From NCBI GenBank assembly GCA_018713755.1, contig DVOG01000001.1, positions 1-10,218 on the forward strand: a DNA stretch of 10,218 bases, read 5' to 3'. The DNA is from Candidatus Spyradosoma merdigallinarum (GTDB lineage: Bacteria; Verrucomicrobiota; Verrucomicrobiia; Opitutales; UBA953). The position numbers were made by a program, and so were the translations under genes. Shown one piece after another: positions 1 to 6,491 of this stretch. Every line of letters starts with the position of its first letter. Within the stretch, counting starts at the first letter, position 1. The notes under the pieces were generated by a model. It was not told where the DNA came from. It was given only the letters and a program-made list of their open reading frames with translations, and ran no database searches.

Positions 1-1
1 G

Positions 2-1618
2 GGCGTTGAACGCCGCCGCGTTGTGTTCGGGCTTGGCGCCGTCCACTTCGGGAATGAGCAGCCGCAGCTTCAGGCTGACCGTCGTGCGCACGACGGGCTC
101 CGCCGCGTTCTCGTTCCCGTCGAATTCGTCCGTCGCCGCCGCGGGAACGGACGCGGCGCGGGCGACGTCGAGACTTTCAACCCAAATGTGGCGATGAGAC
201 GAAAACGTCTTTTCCCCGTCTTCGGAAACGCGCGGTGCCTGCAGCGCGTCGATGCGGCTCTGAACGTCCGCGAGAAACGCGTTCCATTCGCCGCGGGAAG
301 CGAGCACGCCGTCGAGCATCGAGACGAAAGCCGCCGCGGGAGCGTTTTTCTTTTCCAGCGACTCGATCGTTTTCTGGCGCTCCTGCAGCGTCGCCGTTTC
401 GGCCTTCAGCGCCTTGCCGGAGGCCGCAAGCGCGGCGTTCGCGTCGAGCAGACCGAAGAAGAGAGGCCACGGCGCGATCGCGAAAAGCGCCGCCGACGCG
501 ATGAAGAACGGCTTCTTTTTGGAAAAAGCCAGCTCCGAGGCGATTTGCGGCGGGAGCAAATTGACCTGCGGGAACGGCAGGCTGAGCAGTTCCGAAGCGC
601 TGCCGATGACTTCCGAAAGCTGGAAACGCACGGCGTCGAAATAACCGGAATCAACGTCCGGGCCGACGCGCACGGGAACGGTCGGTTCGAAATACTCGAC
701 AGGGAGGCGCTGCGATTCCGCCAACGCTTCGGAAAGCCCCGGGAGCAGCGAGCCGCGCCCCGTAAGCAGAATTTTCGTCGGCGCGCCTTTCGCGTTTTCG
801 CGCTTCTGGTTGACGATGCGCCGCGTGATTTCCTGTCCGAGCCGGCGGCAGAACGCGTGCGCGTTTTCTTGGATTTTCAGCGCGTGCGGATCGTTTTCCG
901 CAAGATCCACGGCGTTGGAGAAATAATTGACTTTCAGGCGCTCCGCGGCCGGGAACGGCTTGCCGAGCGAATCGGCGATCGCCTGCGTCAGGAAGTTCCC
1001 GCCGACGGCGAAATTCTGAATGCTGAAGCCGTCCGGCGTGACGAAGGTCAGATTCGTCGTCCGCGCGCCGACGTTGGCGATGAGCACGTTTTCCGTCTCT
1101 TCGCCGTTCAGGAAACAGTGCGCCTGATAATCGAGAATGGTCGAAGGCAGGATGATTTCCGGCGTGATGCCGGCGCGGATGAGCTGAGCGGCGAAACGCT
1201 CCGCGTTTTCCCGCCGCAAGGCGAAAAGCACGACTTCCGCCTCGACGCCGTCCGTCGAAATGATCTGGCTGCCCCAAACCAGCTCCTTCAGCGGGAACGG
1301 GAATTTTTCCCCGGCCTCGAATTCGATGATCTGCTGCTGGCGGGACGCCTCGACCTGCGGGACCTTGACGTTTTTCGTCAGCAGCAAGTGCCCGGGCGCG
1401 ATGACCGTCGCGGGGCCTTTGAGCTTGAGCGCCTTGAAAATGCCGCTCAGCGCGCCCACTGCGGCGGCGGCCCATTCGTCTTCTTCCGCGTAGTTGTAAA
1501 CGAGTTCTTCAACGACCAGCTTTTCGGCGACGAGGCTTCCCGCCTGCTCCGAAAAAACCGAAACGGAGACGTGGGTCGTCCCGCAGTTCACCGTTATTTT
1601 TTTTGCATTGCCGCTCAT
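2..1618 (-). CDS. PilM-PilN fusion, Amuc_1101-like type IV pilus assembly protein (C-terminus outside window)
   Basis: Type IV pilus inner-membrane platform protein. PilM is a cytoplasmic actin-like ATPase that normally binds the N-terminal peptide of the membrane protein PilN. 539 residues are visible and the reading frame is still open at the left edge. Residues 1-345 form the PilM domain: a first phosphate loop NCGTTHVS at 11-18, a second loop NVGARTTN at 182-189 and an adenosine-type motif LTGRGSLLPGL at 285-295. The sequence VNLLP at 352-356 matches the conserved PilN start. It is followed by a membrane segment at about 370-391 and a coiled coil at about 398-425, so a PilN-like half is fused to PilM. 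Free-standing PilM is usually about 350 residues. Both Asp-x-Gly loops read Asn-x-Gly, so ATP hydrolysis is doubtful. The start is the ATG at 1616-1618; no Shine-Dalgarno precedes it. It lies 81 bp after the Amuc_1102-like gene, the order I recall from the Akkermansia locus; an Amuc_1100-like gene would be expected next. Confidence 0.85.
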   Translation of the reverse strand, partial: MSGNAKKITVNCGTTHVSVSVFSEQAGSLVAEKLVVEELVYNYAEEDEWAAAAVGALSGIFKALKLKGPATVIAPGHLLLTKNVKVPQVEASRQQQIIEFEAGEKFPFPLKELVWGSQIISTDGVEAEVVLFALRRENAERFAAQLIRAGITPEIILPSTILDYQAHCFLNGEETENVLIANVGARTTNLTFVTPDGFSIQNFAVGGNFLTQAIADSLGKPFPAAERLKVNYFSNAVDLAENDPHALKIQENAHAFCRRLGQEITRRIVNQKRENAKGAPTKILLTGRGSLLPGLSEALAESQRLPVEYFEPTVPVRVGPDVDSGYFDAVRFQLSEVIGSASELLSLPFPQVNLLPPQIASELAFSKKKPFFIASAALFAIAPWPLFFGLLDANAALAASGKALKAETATLQERQKTIESLEKKNAPAAAFVSMLDGVLASRGEWNAFLADVQSRIDALQAPRVSEDGEKTFSSHRHIWVESLDVARAASVPAAATDEFDGNENAAEPVVRTTVSLKLRLLIPEVDGAKPEHNAAAFNA

Positions 1619-1699
1619 CGGTTGTGTTGTTCCGTAAAAAAGTAAAAAGTTGAAAACTTCCGCGCGGGAAGGGCGTTCCCGCGCGGGAAAAGGAAAAGC
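1619..1699 (-). other. Intergenic hairpins inside the pilus operon
   Basis: The 81-bp gap between the two pilus genes holds a 14-bp perfect palindrome (TTCCCGCGCGGGAA, 1676-1689) and a second small inverted repeat (CTTCC at 1657-1661 with GGAAG at 1667-1671). Read on the minus strand, the second hairpin is followed by T-rich sequence, interrupted by other bases, down to about 1636. This could be a weak attenuator lowering pilM expression relative to the upstream gene, or only an mRNA processing or stability element. The stem is short and the T-tract is broken, so it is not called a terminator. Confidence 0.3.
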
Positions 1700-2497
1700 T
1701 TACTGCGCGACGTTTTCGAAAATGACGGCGGGAGCGTTCCGCGGCCACGCCGGGAACGGCAGATAGACGTAGGGAAGAAGCAGGCCCTGCGTGTCGGAGA
1801 CGGAGCTTCCCGCGTTGTCCTGCATCCACTGCACGAACTCGGCGGGCGTCTTCATGTTCGACGGCCGGCGGCCGGCGGGAAAGTCAAGCGCCTTGCGGGA
1901 AAGCAGCTCGCCCTTGGGGTTGCACACGGGGAGAGGATTGCCGCGATAGGAAAATTCGACGAGGTAAAATTCCGGCTTCGCCTGCCCGAGCATCGCGCCG
2001 GAAAGCTTGCTTTCGCGCTCGACGATTTCCGCGGGAATGAAGAAGCTCACGGAAGACGCCCTGCCCGCGCCGACCTGCAGACCGACGAGGTTCACCGACG
2101 CGCGGTAGTAGATGTATTTCGCCGTCGTGTCCGTTCCCGCCGCTTCCTCCGAAGCCTCCATCGCCGCGTCTTTCTCTTCCTGCGTGCCGCGGGCTTTCGC
2201 GCCGGAAAGCGCGGTGTTCGTCTTCGGATAGGCCATCGTCAGCGTGACCTTGAGATTGTTGATCCAGTCGTTCGACTTGAAGTTCGGCGCCCAGTTGCAG
2301 GGCTTCGCCTGAAGTTCGAGCGTGGTGCACGCCCAGTTGCCGGTGTAGCCCTGCACTTGAACGGTGCTGTGCGTCACCTTCTTGACGTCGATGAACGGCA
2401 CTTCCGCCCAGTTGACGTCTTGCGCGAAGACGGAGGGCGCGAGCGATGCGGCGAAAACGAGCGCCGCGGCCAGACATTTTCTCAGAGTCGATTTCAT
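1700..2497 (-). CDS. Amuc_1102-like secreted pilus-associated protein
   Basis: 265-residue exported protein with a clear Sec signal peptide: a basic start (MKSTLRK), a hydrophobic core and a likely signal peptidase I site after SVFA (residue 25, next residues QD). No further membrane helix is visible. The mature protein is rich in beta-prone sequence (for example YIYYRASVNLVGLQVG at 128-143 and FYLVEFSYRGNPLP at 177-190). It has an Ala/Glu-rich insert at about 100-122 and three cysteines in the mature part (57, 67, 192). The family call rests on position directly upstream of the PilM-like gene, on size and on export. As I recall, Amuc_1102 of Akkermansia has an Ig-like, pilin-related fold and sits beside Amuc_1101 in the same order. 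Start chosen for the signal peptide; the upstream bases are C-rich with no Shine-Dalgarno. If the family call is wrong, it is still a secreted protein of the pilus operon. Confidence 0.68.
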   Translation of the reverse strand: MKSTLRKCLAAALVFAASLAPSVFAQDVNWAEVPFIDVKKVTHSTVQVQGYTGNWACTTLELQAKPCNWAPNFKSNDWINNLKVTLTMAYPKTNTALSGAKARGTQEEKDAAMEASEEAAGTDTTAKYIYYRASVNLVGLQVGAGRASSVSFFIPAEIVERESKLSGAMLGQAKPEFYLVEFSYRGNPLPVCNPKGELLSRKALDFPAGRRPSNMKTPAEFVQWMQDNAGSSVSDTQGLLLPYVYLPFPAWPRNAPAVIFENVAQ

Positions 2498-2701
2498 ACG
2501 GGGGAATCAGGGGGTTGAATTTTCCGGAATTAGAGCGGCGAAGCGGGATTTTTTCAATCCTTTTTTCGTTCCCGCGGAAAAAAAGCATGCCGAAAGCGGG
2601 AACGCGGGCTTCCCTCCGGACGATTCCGCCGCGGGAGCGAAAAAACGCTTTTCTATCGCCGCGAAAAGGAGTGTAATGAGCGGAATTTTCAGAATCACGC
2701 C
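2498..2701. promoter_or_regulatory. Divergent intergenic region between the pilus operon and cstA
   Basis: 204 bp separating the minus-strand pilus genes from plus-strand cstA, so promoters for both directions should lie here. It contains T-rich and A-rich runs around 2549-2566 and 2578-2584. It also holds an inverted pair of the window-wide repeat word (2567-2574 and 2597-2604; the stem extends to 9 bp over a 20-base loop). I could not pick convincing -35/-10 boxes in either direction. Near the right end is the only clear Shine-Dalgarno sequence of the window (AAGGAG, 2666-2671), 4 bases before a small ORF. A weak 6-bp stem (CTTTTC 2648-2653 with GAAAAG 2663-2668) could partly cover it. Confidence 0.5.
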
Positions 2702-2705
2702 ATGA
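2676..2705 (+). CDS. Possible 9-residue leader peptide coupled to cstA
   Basis: A tiny ORF, ATG at 2676 and TGA at 2703-2705, would encode MSGIFRITP. It is preceded by AAGGAG with a 4-base gap, the only strong Shine-Dalgarno in the window. Its stop shares bases with the cstA start in an ATGA overlap, a classic arrangement for translational coupling. cstA has no Shine-Dalgarno of its own; the nearest lies 30 bases upstream, in front of this ORF, and no other in-frame start is available for cstA. Whether the peptide is made is inference. The peptide has no obvious run of regulatory codons. Confidence 0.4.
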   Translation: MSGIFRITP

Positions 2706-4222
2706 TTACGTTCTGCGTTTCTTTGGTCTGCCTTGTTCTGGGCTACGTTTTCTACGGGAAATTCACGGAAAAGCTTTTCGGCATCGATCCCGCGCGGGAA
2801 ACGCCCGTGCGCCGCCTGAAGGACGGCGTGGATTACGTGGAACTCAAGCCGTGGCGCATGTTCATGATTCAGCTGCTGAACATCGCCGGCCTCGGACCGA
2901 TTTTCGGCGCGGTGCTCGGCGCCGCCTACGGCCCCGTCGCCTACCTCTGGATCGTGCTCGGATGCATCTTCATGGGCGCGGCGCACGACTTTTTCTCCGG
3001 CGCGATTTCCATGCGCATGGACGGATGCAGCCTGCCGAACATCCACGGGCGGCTTCTCGGCCCGAAAGCGCAGCACGCGCTGGTGCTGTTTTCGGCGGTC
3101 ATGCTGCTCGCCGTCGGCATCGCGTTCGTGAACGGTCCCGCGGAGCTGCTGGCGATGCTTTCGGCGAAGCTCGCTCCCGCCGGCGGCGCGATTTCCGCCG
3201 AAGGCATTTCCGTTCCCGGCGCGGGAACGCTCGCGTGGGGCGTCTTCTGGACGCTGGCGATTATCCTCTACTACATCTGCGCGGTGCTGCTGCCGATCGA
3301 CAAAATCATCGGCGCGATTTACCCGATTTTCAGCGTCGCGCTCATTTTCATGGCGGTCGGCGTCGCGGGAGCGATGATCGCGCAGGATTTTTCCGGCGCG
3401 ATCGAAATGCCGGAGCTGACGCTCGCCTCGCTGAAAAATTTTCACGCGGACTCCGCCGCGAACCCGCTGTTCCCGATGCTCTTCGTCGTCATTTCCTGCG
3501 GCGCGATTTCCGGCTTCCACGCGACGCAGTCGCCGATGATGGCGCGCTGCATGTCCAGCGAAAAATACGCGCGGCCCGTGTTCTTCGGCGCCATGATCGC
3601 CGAGGGCGTCATCGCGCTGATTTGGGCGACGGCGGCGATCGCCTACTGCGGCGGCGCGGACGGGCTGAACGCGTCGGGGAAAACGCCCGCCGTGATCGTG
3701 AACGAAATCTGCTCGAACTGGCTCGGCGTCGCGGGAGCGATCGCCGCGATTCTCGGCGTCATCGTCTGCCCGATCACGTCCGGCGACACCGCGCTGCGCG
3801 GCGTGCGGCTCATTCTCGCGGACACGCTCCGCATCCCGCAAAAAACGCTGACGTCGCGCGTGCTCGTCTCGCTGCCGATTTTCGTCGTCGCCGTCGCGCT
3901 GAGCCAAATCCGCTTCGAGGTCATTTGGCGCTACGTCGGGCTCGCCAACCAACTGCTCGCCGCCGTGACGTGCTGGGCGAGCGCCGTCTGGCTCGCGAAA
4001 GAAAACAAGCCGCACTGGGCGATGAGCGTTCCCGCGGCGTTTCTGACGGCGGTCTGCGCGGCGTATTTCCTCGCCGCGCCCTACGCGTCGGGCGGACTCG
4101 CGCTGCCGGTCGGGATTTCGCAGGCGGCGGGCGGCGCCGTCGGCATCGCGCTGCTCGCGCTTTTCATCCGGAAAACGGCGCGTTCCCGCGGGAACGGCGG
4201 CGAGGAAATCCGCGCCGCCTGA
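2702..4222 (+). CDS. cstA: CstA-family carbon starvation transporter
   Basis: 506-residue polytopic inner-membrane protein of the CstA family, whose E. coli members CstA and BtsT import pyruvate; CstA has also been linked to peptide uptake. Visible family signatures are an N-terminal first helix ending in YVFYGKF, GLGPIFG at 63-69, AHDFFSGAISMRMDG at 94-108, SGFHATQSP at 270-278 and ITSGDTALRGVRL at 358-370. Hydrophobic helices continue to about 489, followed by a short charged tail. At 506 residues it is the short form of the family; E. coli CstA is about 700. The substrate cannot be read from sequence; pyruvate or a small organic acid or peptide is the family expectation. The start at 2702 is the only possible ATG in frame and overlaps the stop of a putative leader ORF. 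An AEC transporter follows after 43 bp, probably in the same transcript. The last codons contain a perfect 16-bp palindrome of the dispersed repeat (4181-4196). Confidence 0.93.
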   Translation: MITFCVSLVCLVLGYVFYGKFTEKLFGIDPARETPVRRLKDGVDYVELKPWRMFMIQLLNIAGLGPIFGAVLGAAYGPVAYLWIVLGCIFMGAAHDFFSGAISMRMDGCSLPNIHGRLLGPKAQHALVLFSAVMLLAVGIAFVNGPAELLAMLSAKLAPAGGAISAEGISVPGAGTLAWGVFWTLAIILYYICAVLLPIDKIIGAIYPIFSVALIFMAVGVAGAMIAQDFSGAIEMPELTLASLKNFHADSAANPLFPMLFVVISCGAISGFHATQSPMMARCMSSEKYARPVFFGAMIAEGVIALIWATAAIAYCGGADGLNASGKTPAVIVNEICSNWLGVAGAIAAILGVIVCPITSGDTALRGVRLILADTLRIPQKTLTSRVLVSLPIFVVAVALSQIRFEVIWRYVGLANQLLAAVTCWASAVWLAKENKPHWAMSVPAAFLTAVCAAYFLAAPYASGGLALPVGISQAAGGAVGIALLALFIRKTARSRGNGGEEIRAA

Positions 4223-4265
4223 GCGCGTTTTCCGCGCGTTCCCGAAACATTTTTTTTTCCGTCCC

Positions 4266-5231
4266 ATGCCCGAAATCTCCGTCTCCGCGATTTTCACGGC
4301 GATCGTTCCCGTCGTGCTCACGACAGCGCTCGGCTATCTTTTCCGCCGGAAAAACTGGGTCGACCAAAACATACAGGCGGGGCTGATGCGCCTCGTCATC
4401 TGGGCGTTCACGCCGGCGCTGGTCGTCGACCGCGTGCTCGGCAACCCGCTGCTGACGGATTTTTCCGTGGTCTGGAAAGTCGCCGCGGCGGGTTTCCTGA
4501 GCGTCTCGCTCGGAATGCTCGCCGCCCTGCTCTGCGCGCGCTTCTTCGGCATCAGCGACGCGCAAACGCGCCGCGCGTTCGGCTATTGCTGCGGCGTCTA
4601 CAACTACGGCTACATCGCGCTGCCGATCTGCATGTCGCTGTGCCCGCCGGAAACGGTCGGCATGATGCTGCTGTTCAACTCGAGCATCGAGGTCGCGGTG
4701 TGGTCGGTCGGCGTCGCCGTGCTCAGCGGAAAAATGAGCCTCCCGGAGCTGGCGAAATCCGTCGTCAACCCGATCTTCTTCGCGATGGTCTTCTGCCTCG
4801 TCTGCAATTTCACCGGCTGGGCGGACGCCGTTCCCGCGTGGGTTTTCGGCACGGCGAAAAGCCTCGGCGCCTGCATGATTCCCTGCGGCATTCTGCTCGT
4901 CGGCATGGCGTTGCCCGTGCTGCTGAACGGCTTCCGCCTGCGCGACGACCCGCGCGTCTCCGTCGGCGCGCTCGCGATGCGGCTGCTCCTCGTTCCCGCG
5001 CTGATGACCGCCGCCGCGCTGTTCGTTCCCGCGATTCCGCAGGATCTGCGCTTCATCCTTCTCATCCAGGCGGGCATGCCCACGGCGATGCTTCCCGTCG
5101 TCGTCGTGCAGTTTTACGGCGGAGACGCGCGCCTCGCGCTACGCATCGTGCTCACGACTTCCGCCGCGAGCCTGCTGACGCTCCCCGCCTGGATAAAAAC
5201 CGGATTTTGGCTGCTGCAGAAAATTCGTTGA
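4266..5231 (+). CDS. AEC-family (auxin efflux carrier type) transporter
   Basis: 321-residue membrane protein with about ten hydrophobic helices and the usual length of bacterial AEC proteins (Membrane transport protein family). Typical segments are TALGYLFRRKNWV near 20-32, NYGYIALPI at 113-121, a second-half GILLVGMALPVL at 208-219, and RLLLVPAL followed by QAGMPTAMLPVVV at 268-280. Bacterial members export or exchange organic acids such as malate or malonate, and some are amino-acid exporters; the substrate here is unknown. It follows cstA by 43 bp with no terminator between, which suggests the two act together on small carboxylates. The start ATG is preceded by a run of nine T (4250-4258) and no Shine-Dalgarno. 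The tRNA-Leu gene begins 59 bp after its stop. Confidence 0.92.
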   Translation: MPEISVSAIFTAIVPVVLTTALGYLFRRKNWVDQNIQAGLMRLVIWAFTPALVVDRVLGNPLLTDFSVVWKVAAAGFLSVSLGMLAALLCARFFGISDAQTRRAFGYCCGVYNYGYIALPICMSLCPPETVGMMLLFNSSIEVAVWSVGVAVLSGKMSLPELAKSVVNPIFFAMVFCLVCNFTGWADAVPAWVFGTAKSLGACMIPCGILLVGMALPVLLNGFRLRDDPRVSVGALAMRLLLVPALMTAAALFVPAIPQDLRFILLIQAGMPTAMLPVVVVQFYGGDARLALRIVLTTSAASLLTLPAWIKTGFWLLQKIR

Positions 5232-5290
5232 TTTTTAGGCTTGCCAAGTCCGCGGGAACACGTTTTCCTTCGTTTTTACATTTCCCGATT

Positions 5291-5375
5291 GCTCAGGTGG
5301 TGAAATTGGTAGACACGTATGCTTGAGGTGCATATGCCGAGAGGCTTAGGGGTTCGAGTCCCCTCTTGAGCACCA
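5291..5375 (+). tRNA. tRNA-Leu (anticodon GAG)
   Basis: 85-nt class II tRNA with encoded CCA. The acceptor stem pairs GCTCAGG (5291-5297) with CTTGAGC (5365-5371), including one G-T pair, followed by discriminator A and CCA. The D-arm carries the Leu-type GGTAGACAC. The anticodon stem TATGC/GCATA encloses the loop TTGAGGT, giving anticodon GAG for CUC and CUU codons. A long variable arm (GCC-GAGA-GGC) and a T-arm GGGG-TTCGAGT-CCCC complete the fold. A possible -10-like TACATT lies at 5277-5282 without a convincing -35 box. Since no terminator separates it from the AEC gene, readthrough from upstream may also supply it. Confidence 0.98.
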
Positions 5376-5385
5376 TTTCAAAAAC

Positions 5386-5424
5386 GCCCGCGAAGCGCAT
5401 CAATAAACGCTTCGCGGGCTTTTT
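5386..5424 (+). terminator. Rho-independent terminator after tRNA-Leu
   Basis: Perfect 12-bp stem, GCCCGCGAAGCG (5386-5397) with CGCTTCGCGGGC (5408-5419), a 10-base A/T-rich loop and a T5 tract, then further T after one C. It begins 10 bases after the tRNA CCA end, so it ends the tRNA transcript and probably the cstA-AEC readthrough transcript. Confidence 0.93.
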
Positions 5425-5429
5425 CTTTC

Positions 5430-5445
5430 CGTTCCCGCGGGAACG
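5430..5445. repeat. 16-bp perfect palindrome of the dispersed repeat word
   Basis: CGTTCCCGCGGGAACG, two head-to-head copies of CGGGAACG with no spacer, lying between the tRNA terminator and the terminator of the opposite-strand gene. The same 16-bp palindrome occurs at 4181-4196, inside the end of cstA, and at 6395-6410, upstream of the CorC-type gene. Confidence 0.9.
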
Positions 5446-5451
5446 AGAGAG

Positions 5452-5487
5452 AAAAAAGAGGCGTTCCCGTCCGCGGGAACGCCTCTT
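5452..5487 (-). terminator. Terminator of the outer-membrane protein gene, built from the repeat word
   Basis: The stem pairs 5458-5469 (GAGGCGTTCCCG) with 5474-5485 (CGGGAACGCCTC) over a 4-base loop; two A-T pairs can extend it to 14 bp. On the minus strand it is followed by a run of six T (A-run 5452-5457 on the plus strand), the form of a rho-independent terminator for the gene ending at 5521. The stem contains one inverted pair of CGGGAACG, much as paired uptake sequences act as terminators in Neisseria and Haemophilus. Confidence 0.85.
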
Positions 5488-5493
5488 GTCTCG

Positions 5494-5511
5494 CGCGGGA
5501 ACGCTCCCGCG
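5494..5511. repeat. Small hairpin just after the outer-membrane protein stop
   Basis: CGCGGGA (5494-5500) pairs with TCCCGCG (5505-5511) over a 4-base loop, 9 bases after the stop codon of the minus-strand gene at 5521. It contains another copy of the repeat word (5496-5503) and has no T-tract. It may protect the 3' end of the mRNA or may only reflect the density of the repeat word. Confidence 0.5.
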
Positions 5512-5520
5512 GCGCGACGC

Positions 5521-6277
5521 TCAGAATTTGTGTTTGTAGCCGATGGAGAACATCATGTAAGCCTGTTCTTCCGTTTTGATTCCGCCGACTTCCGGCTCCG
5601 CCGTCATGCCGACGTAGTCGATGCCGAAAACCAGCGCGGCGGAATCGGAGAAATCGATCTGCCCGCCGACGCCCACGCCGTAAAGGAAACCGACGTCGGA
5701 GTCGTCGGCGCTCCCGGAGTAACTCCCGACAGAATCATAGCCGCTGAACTCCATGTCGACGGATTCGTAGGCGAAGCCGATGCGCGCGCCGCCGAATAGC
5801 GAGAAGGATTCGGTCAGATAGCAACGGAGATTCGCGCCGACGGCGAACTGCATGACCAGCACGTCGTAGTCCCCGTCTTCATATGCACTGTTTCCGGAAT
5901 ACGTCCAGTCTTCCGAGCCTAAGCCGAGGCTGAAAATTCCGAAGAACTCGGGAACGATCACCGCGCCGGAAGCGATGGTGCGATCGATGCTTCTCCGCGC
6001 TGAAGCGGGCGCTGACGCCGCCGAGATCCGCGCCGTCGAGCCCGAGAGAGCTGACCGCGTCCTCCGTCGCCGCGGCGTAGAACGCCTCAACGCTGACGGA
6101 CGTCTTATACCCGGAAAACGCCGAGCCGTAATCGCCGGCGGCGGCGTTTCTCCGCGAGGAAGAATAAGCGAGATCGCCGCGATCGCCGTATTCGATCCAG
6201 GACTGCGCGAACGCGCTCGGCAGCGCGAGCAGATTGATGCCGGAGAGAGCCAGCAGAAGTTTCATGTTTTTGTGCAT
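5521..6277 (-). pseudogene. Outer-membrane beta-barrel protein, split by a one-base frameshift
   Basis: Reads as a 251-residue opacity/porin-like beta-barrel if one base is removed. The first part (6277 to about 5990) starts MHKNMKLLLALSG and has a signal peptide with a likely cleavage after SAFA (residue 24). It then encodes alternating beta-strand sequence to RFSAE at residue 95, after which the frame turns into Arg/His-rich nonsense and stops at 5879. The second part continues in the +1 frame from SIDRTIASGAV. It has alternating hydrophobic strands separated by acidic loops and ends IGYKHKF with a C-terminal Phe, the usual signal for the BAM assembly machinery. The span of 757 bases is a multiple of three plus one, as expected for a single inserted base near 5985-5997 (around GAGAAG on the coding strand). 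No homopolymer lies there. It may be a true pseudogene, a sequencing or assembly error, or less likely recoding. Start at 6277 or 6265 is undecided; neither has a Shine-Dalgarno. Confidence 0.75.
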
Positions 6278-6491
6278 AACGTATCGTTTTGTTAGTGGTT
6301 TATCGAGGATGCAGGAAAACGCGCACCGGCGTCTCTTTATCCGAACGCGCATTCTGACAAAAAAAAAAAGTGTTCCCGCAAGTTTTTTTTTTCGCGTTCC
6401 CGCGGGAACGCGGAAGCGGCGGGAACGCGCGAAAATAAAATCTTTGCACGCGGCAGAGAAAATCCGTAGAAATATCGGACACGCGCAATTT
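6278..6491. promoter_or_regulatory. Divergent region with A11, T10 and a 20-bp palindrome
   Basis: 214 bp between the minus-strand outer-membrane gene and the plus-strand CorC-type gene. It contains A11 at 6359-6369, then the near-copy TGTTCCCGCA, then T10 at 6383-6392. Directly after comes a perfect 20-bp palindrome at 6393-6412 whose centre is the paired repeat word, and another copy follows at 6420-6427. The A and T tracts can bend DNA, pair with each other in RNA, or slip in length. A weak promoter-like pair for the CorC-type gene is TTGCAC (6444-6449) and TAGAAA (6467-6472) with a 17-base spacer; the match is poor. No convincing promoter was found for the minus-strand gene. Confidence 0.5.

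Noticed and set aside
23..1645. 540-codon plus-strand ORF opposite the pilM-pilN fusion gene
   Set aside because: It is extremely rich in Arg with no recognisable domain, typical of an antisense shadow in GC-rich DNA; the minus strand carries clear PilM motifs.
4223..4258. GCGCG/CGCGC hairpin and T9 tract after cstA as a terminator
   Set aside because: The T-tract lies about a dozen bases after a 5-bp stem, which does not fit a rho-independent terminator.
2507..4321. 604-codon minus-strand ORF opposite cstA
   Set aside because: Composition is dominated by Arg, Asp, His and Glu repeats without structure, while the plus strand encodes an obvious CstA membrane protein.
5254..5259. GGGAAC upstream of the tRNA read as an ECF-sigma -35 box
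   Set aside because: It is a near-copy of the window-wide repeat word (GGGAACA), so its position before the tRNA is not informative.
6234..6491. Upstream extension of the CorC-type gene in the same open frame
   Set aside because: The extension would cross the A11 and T10 tracts and the palindrome and gives basic, low-complexity sequence; family members begin with the first membrane helix, as at 6492.
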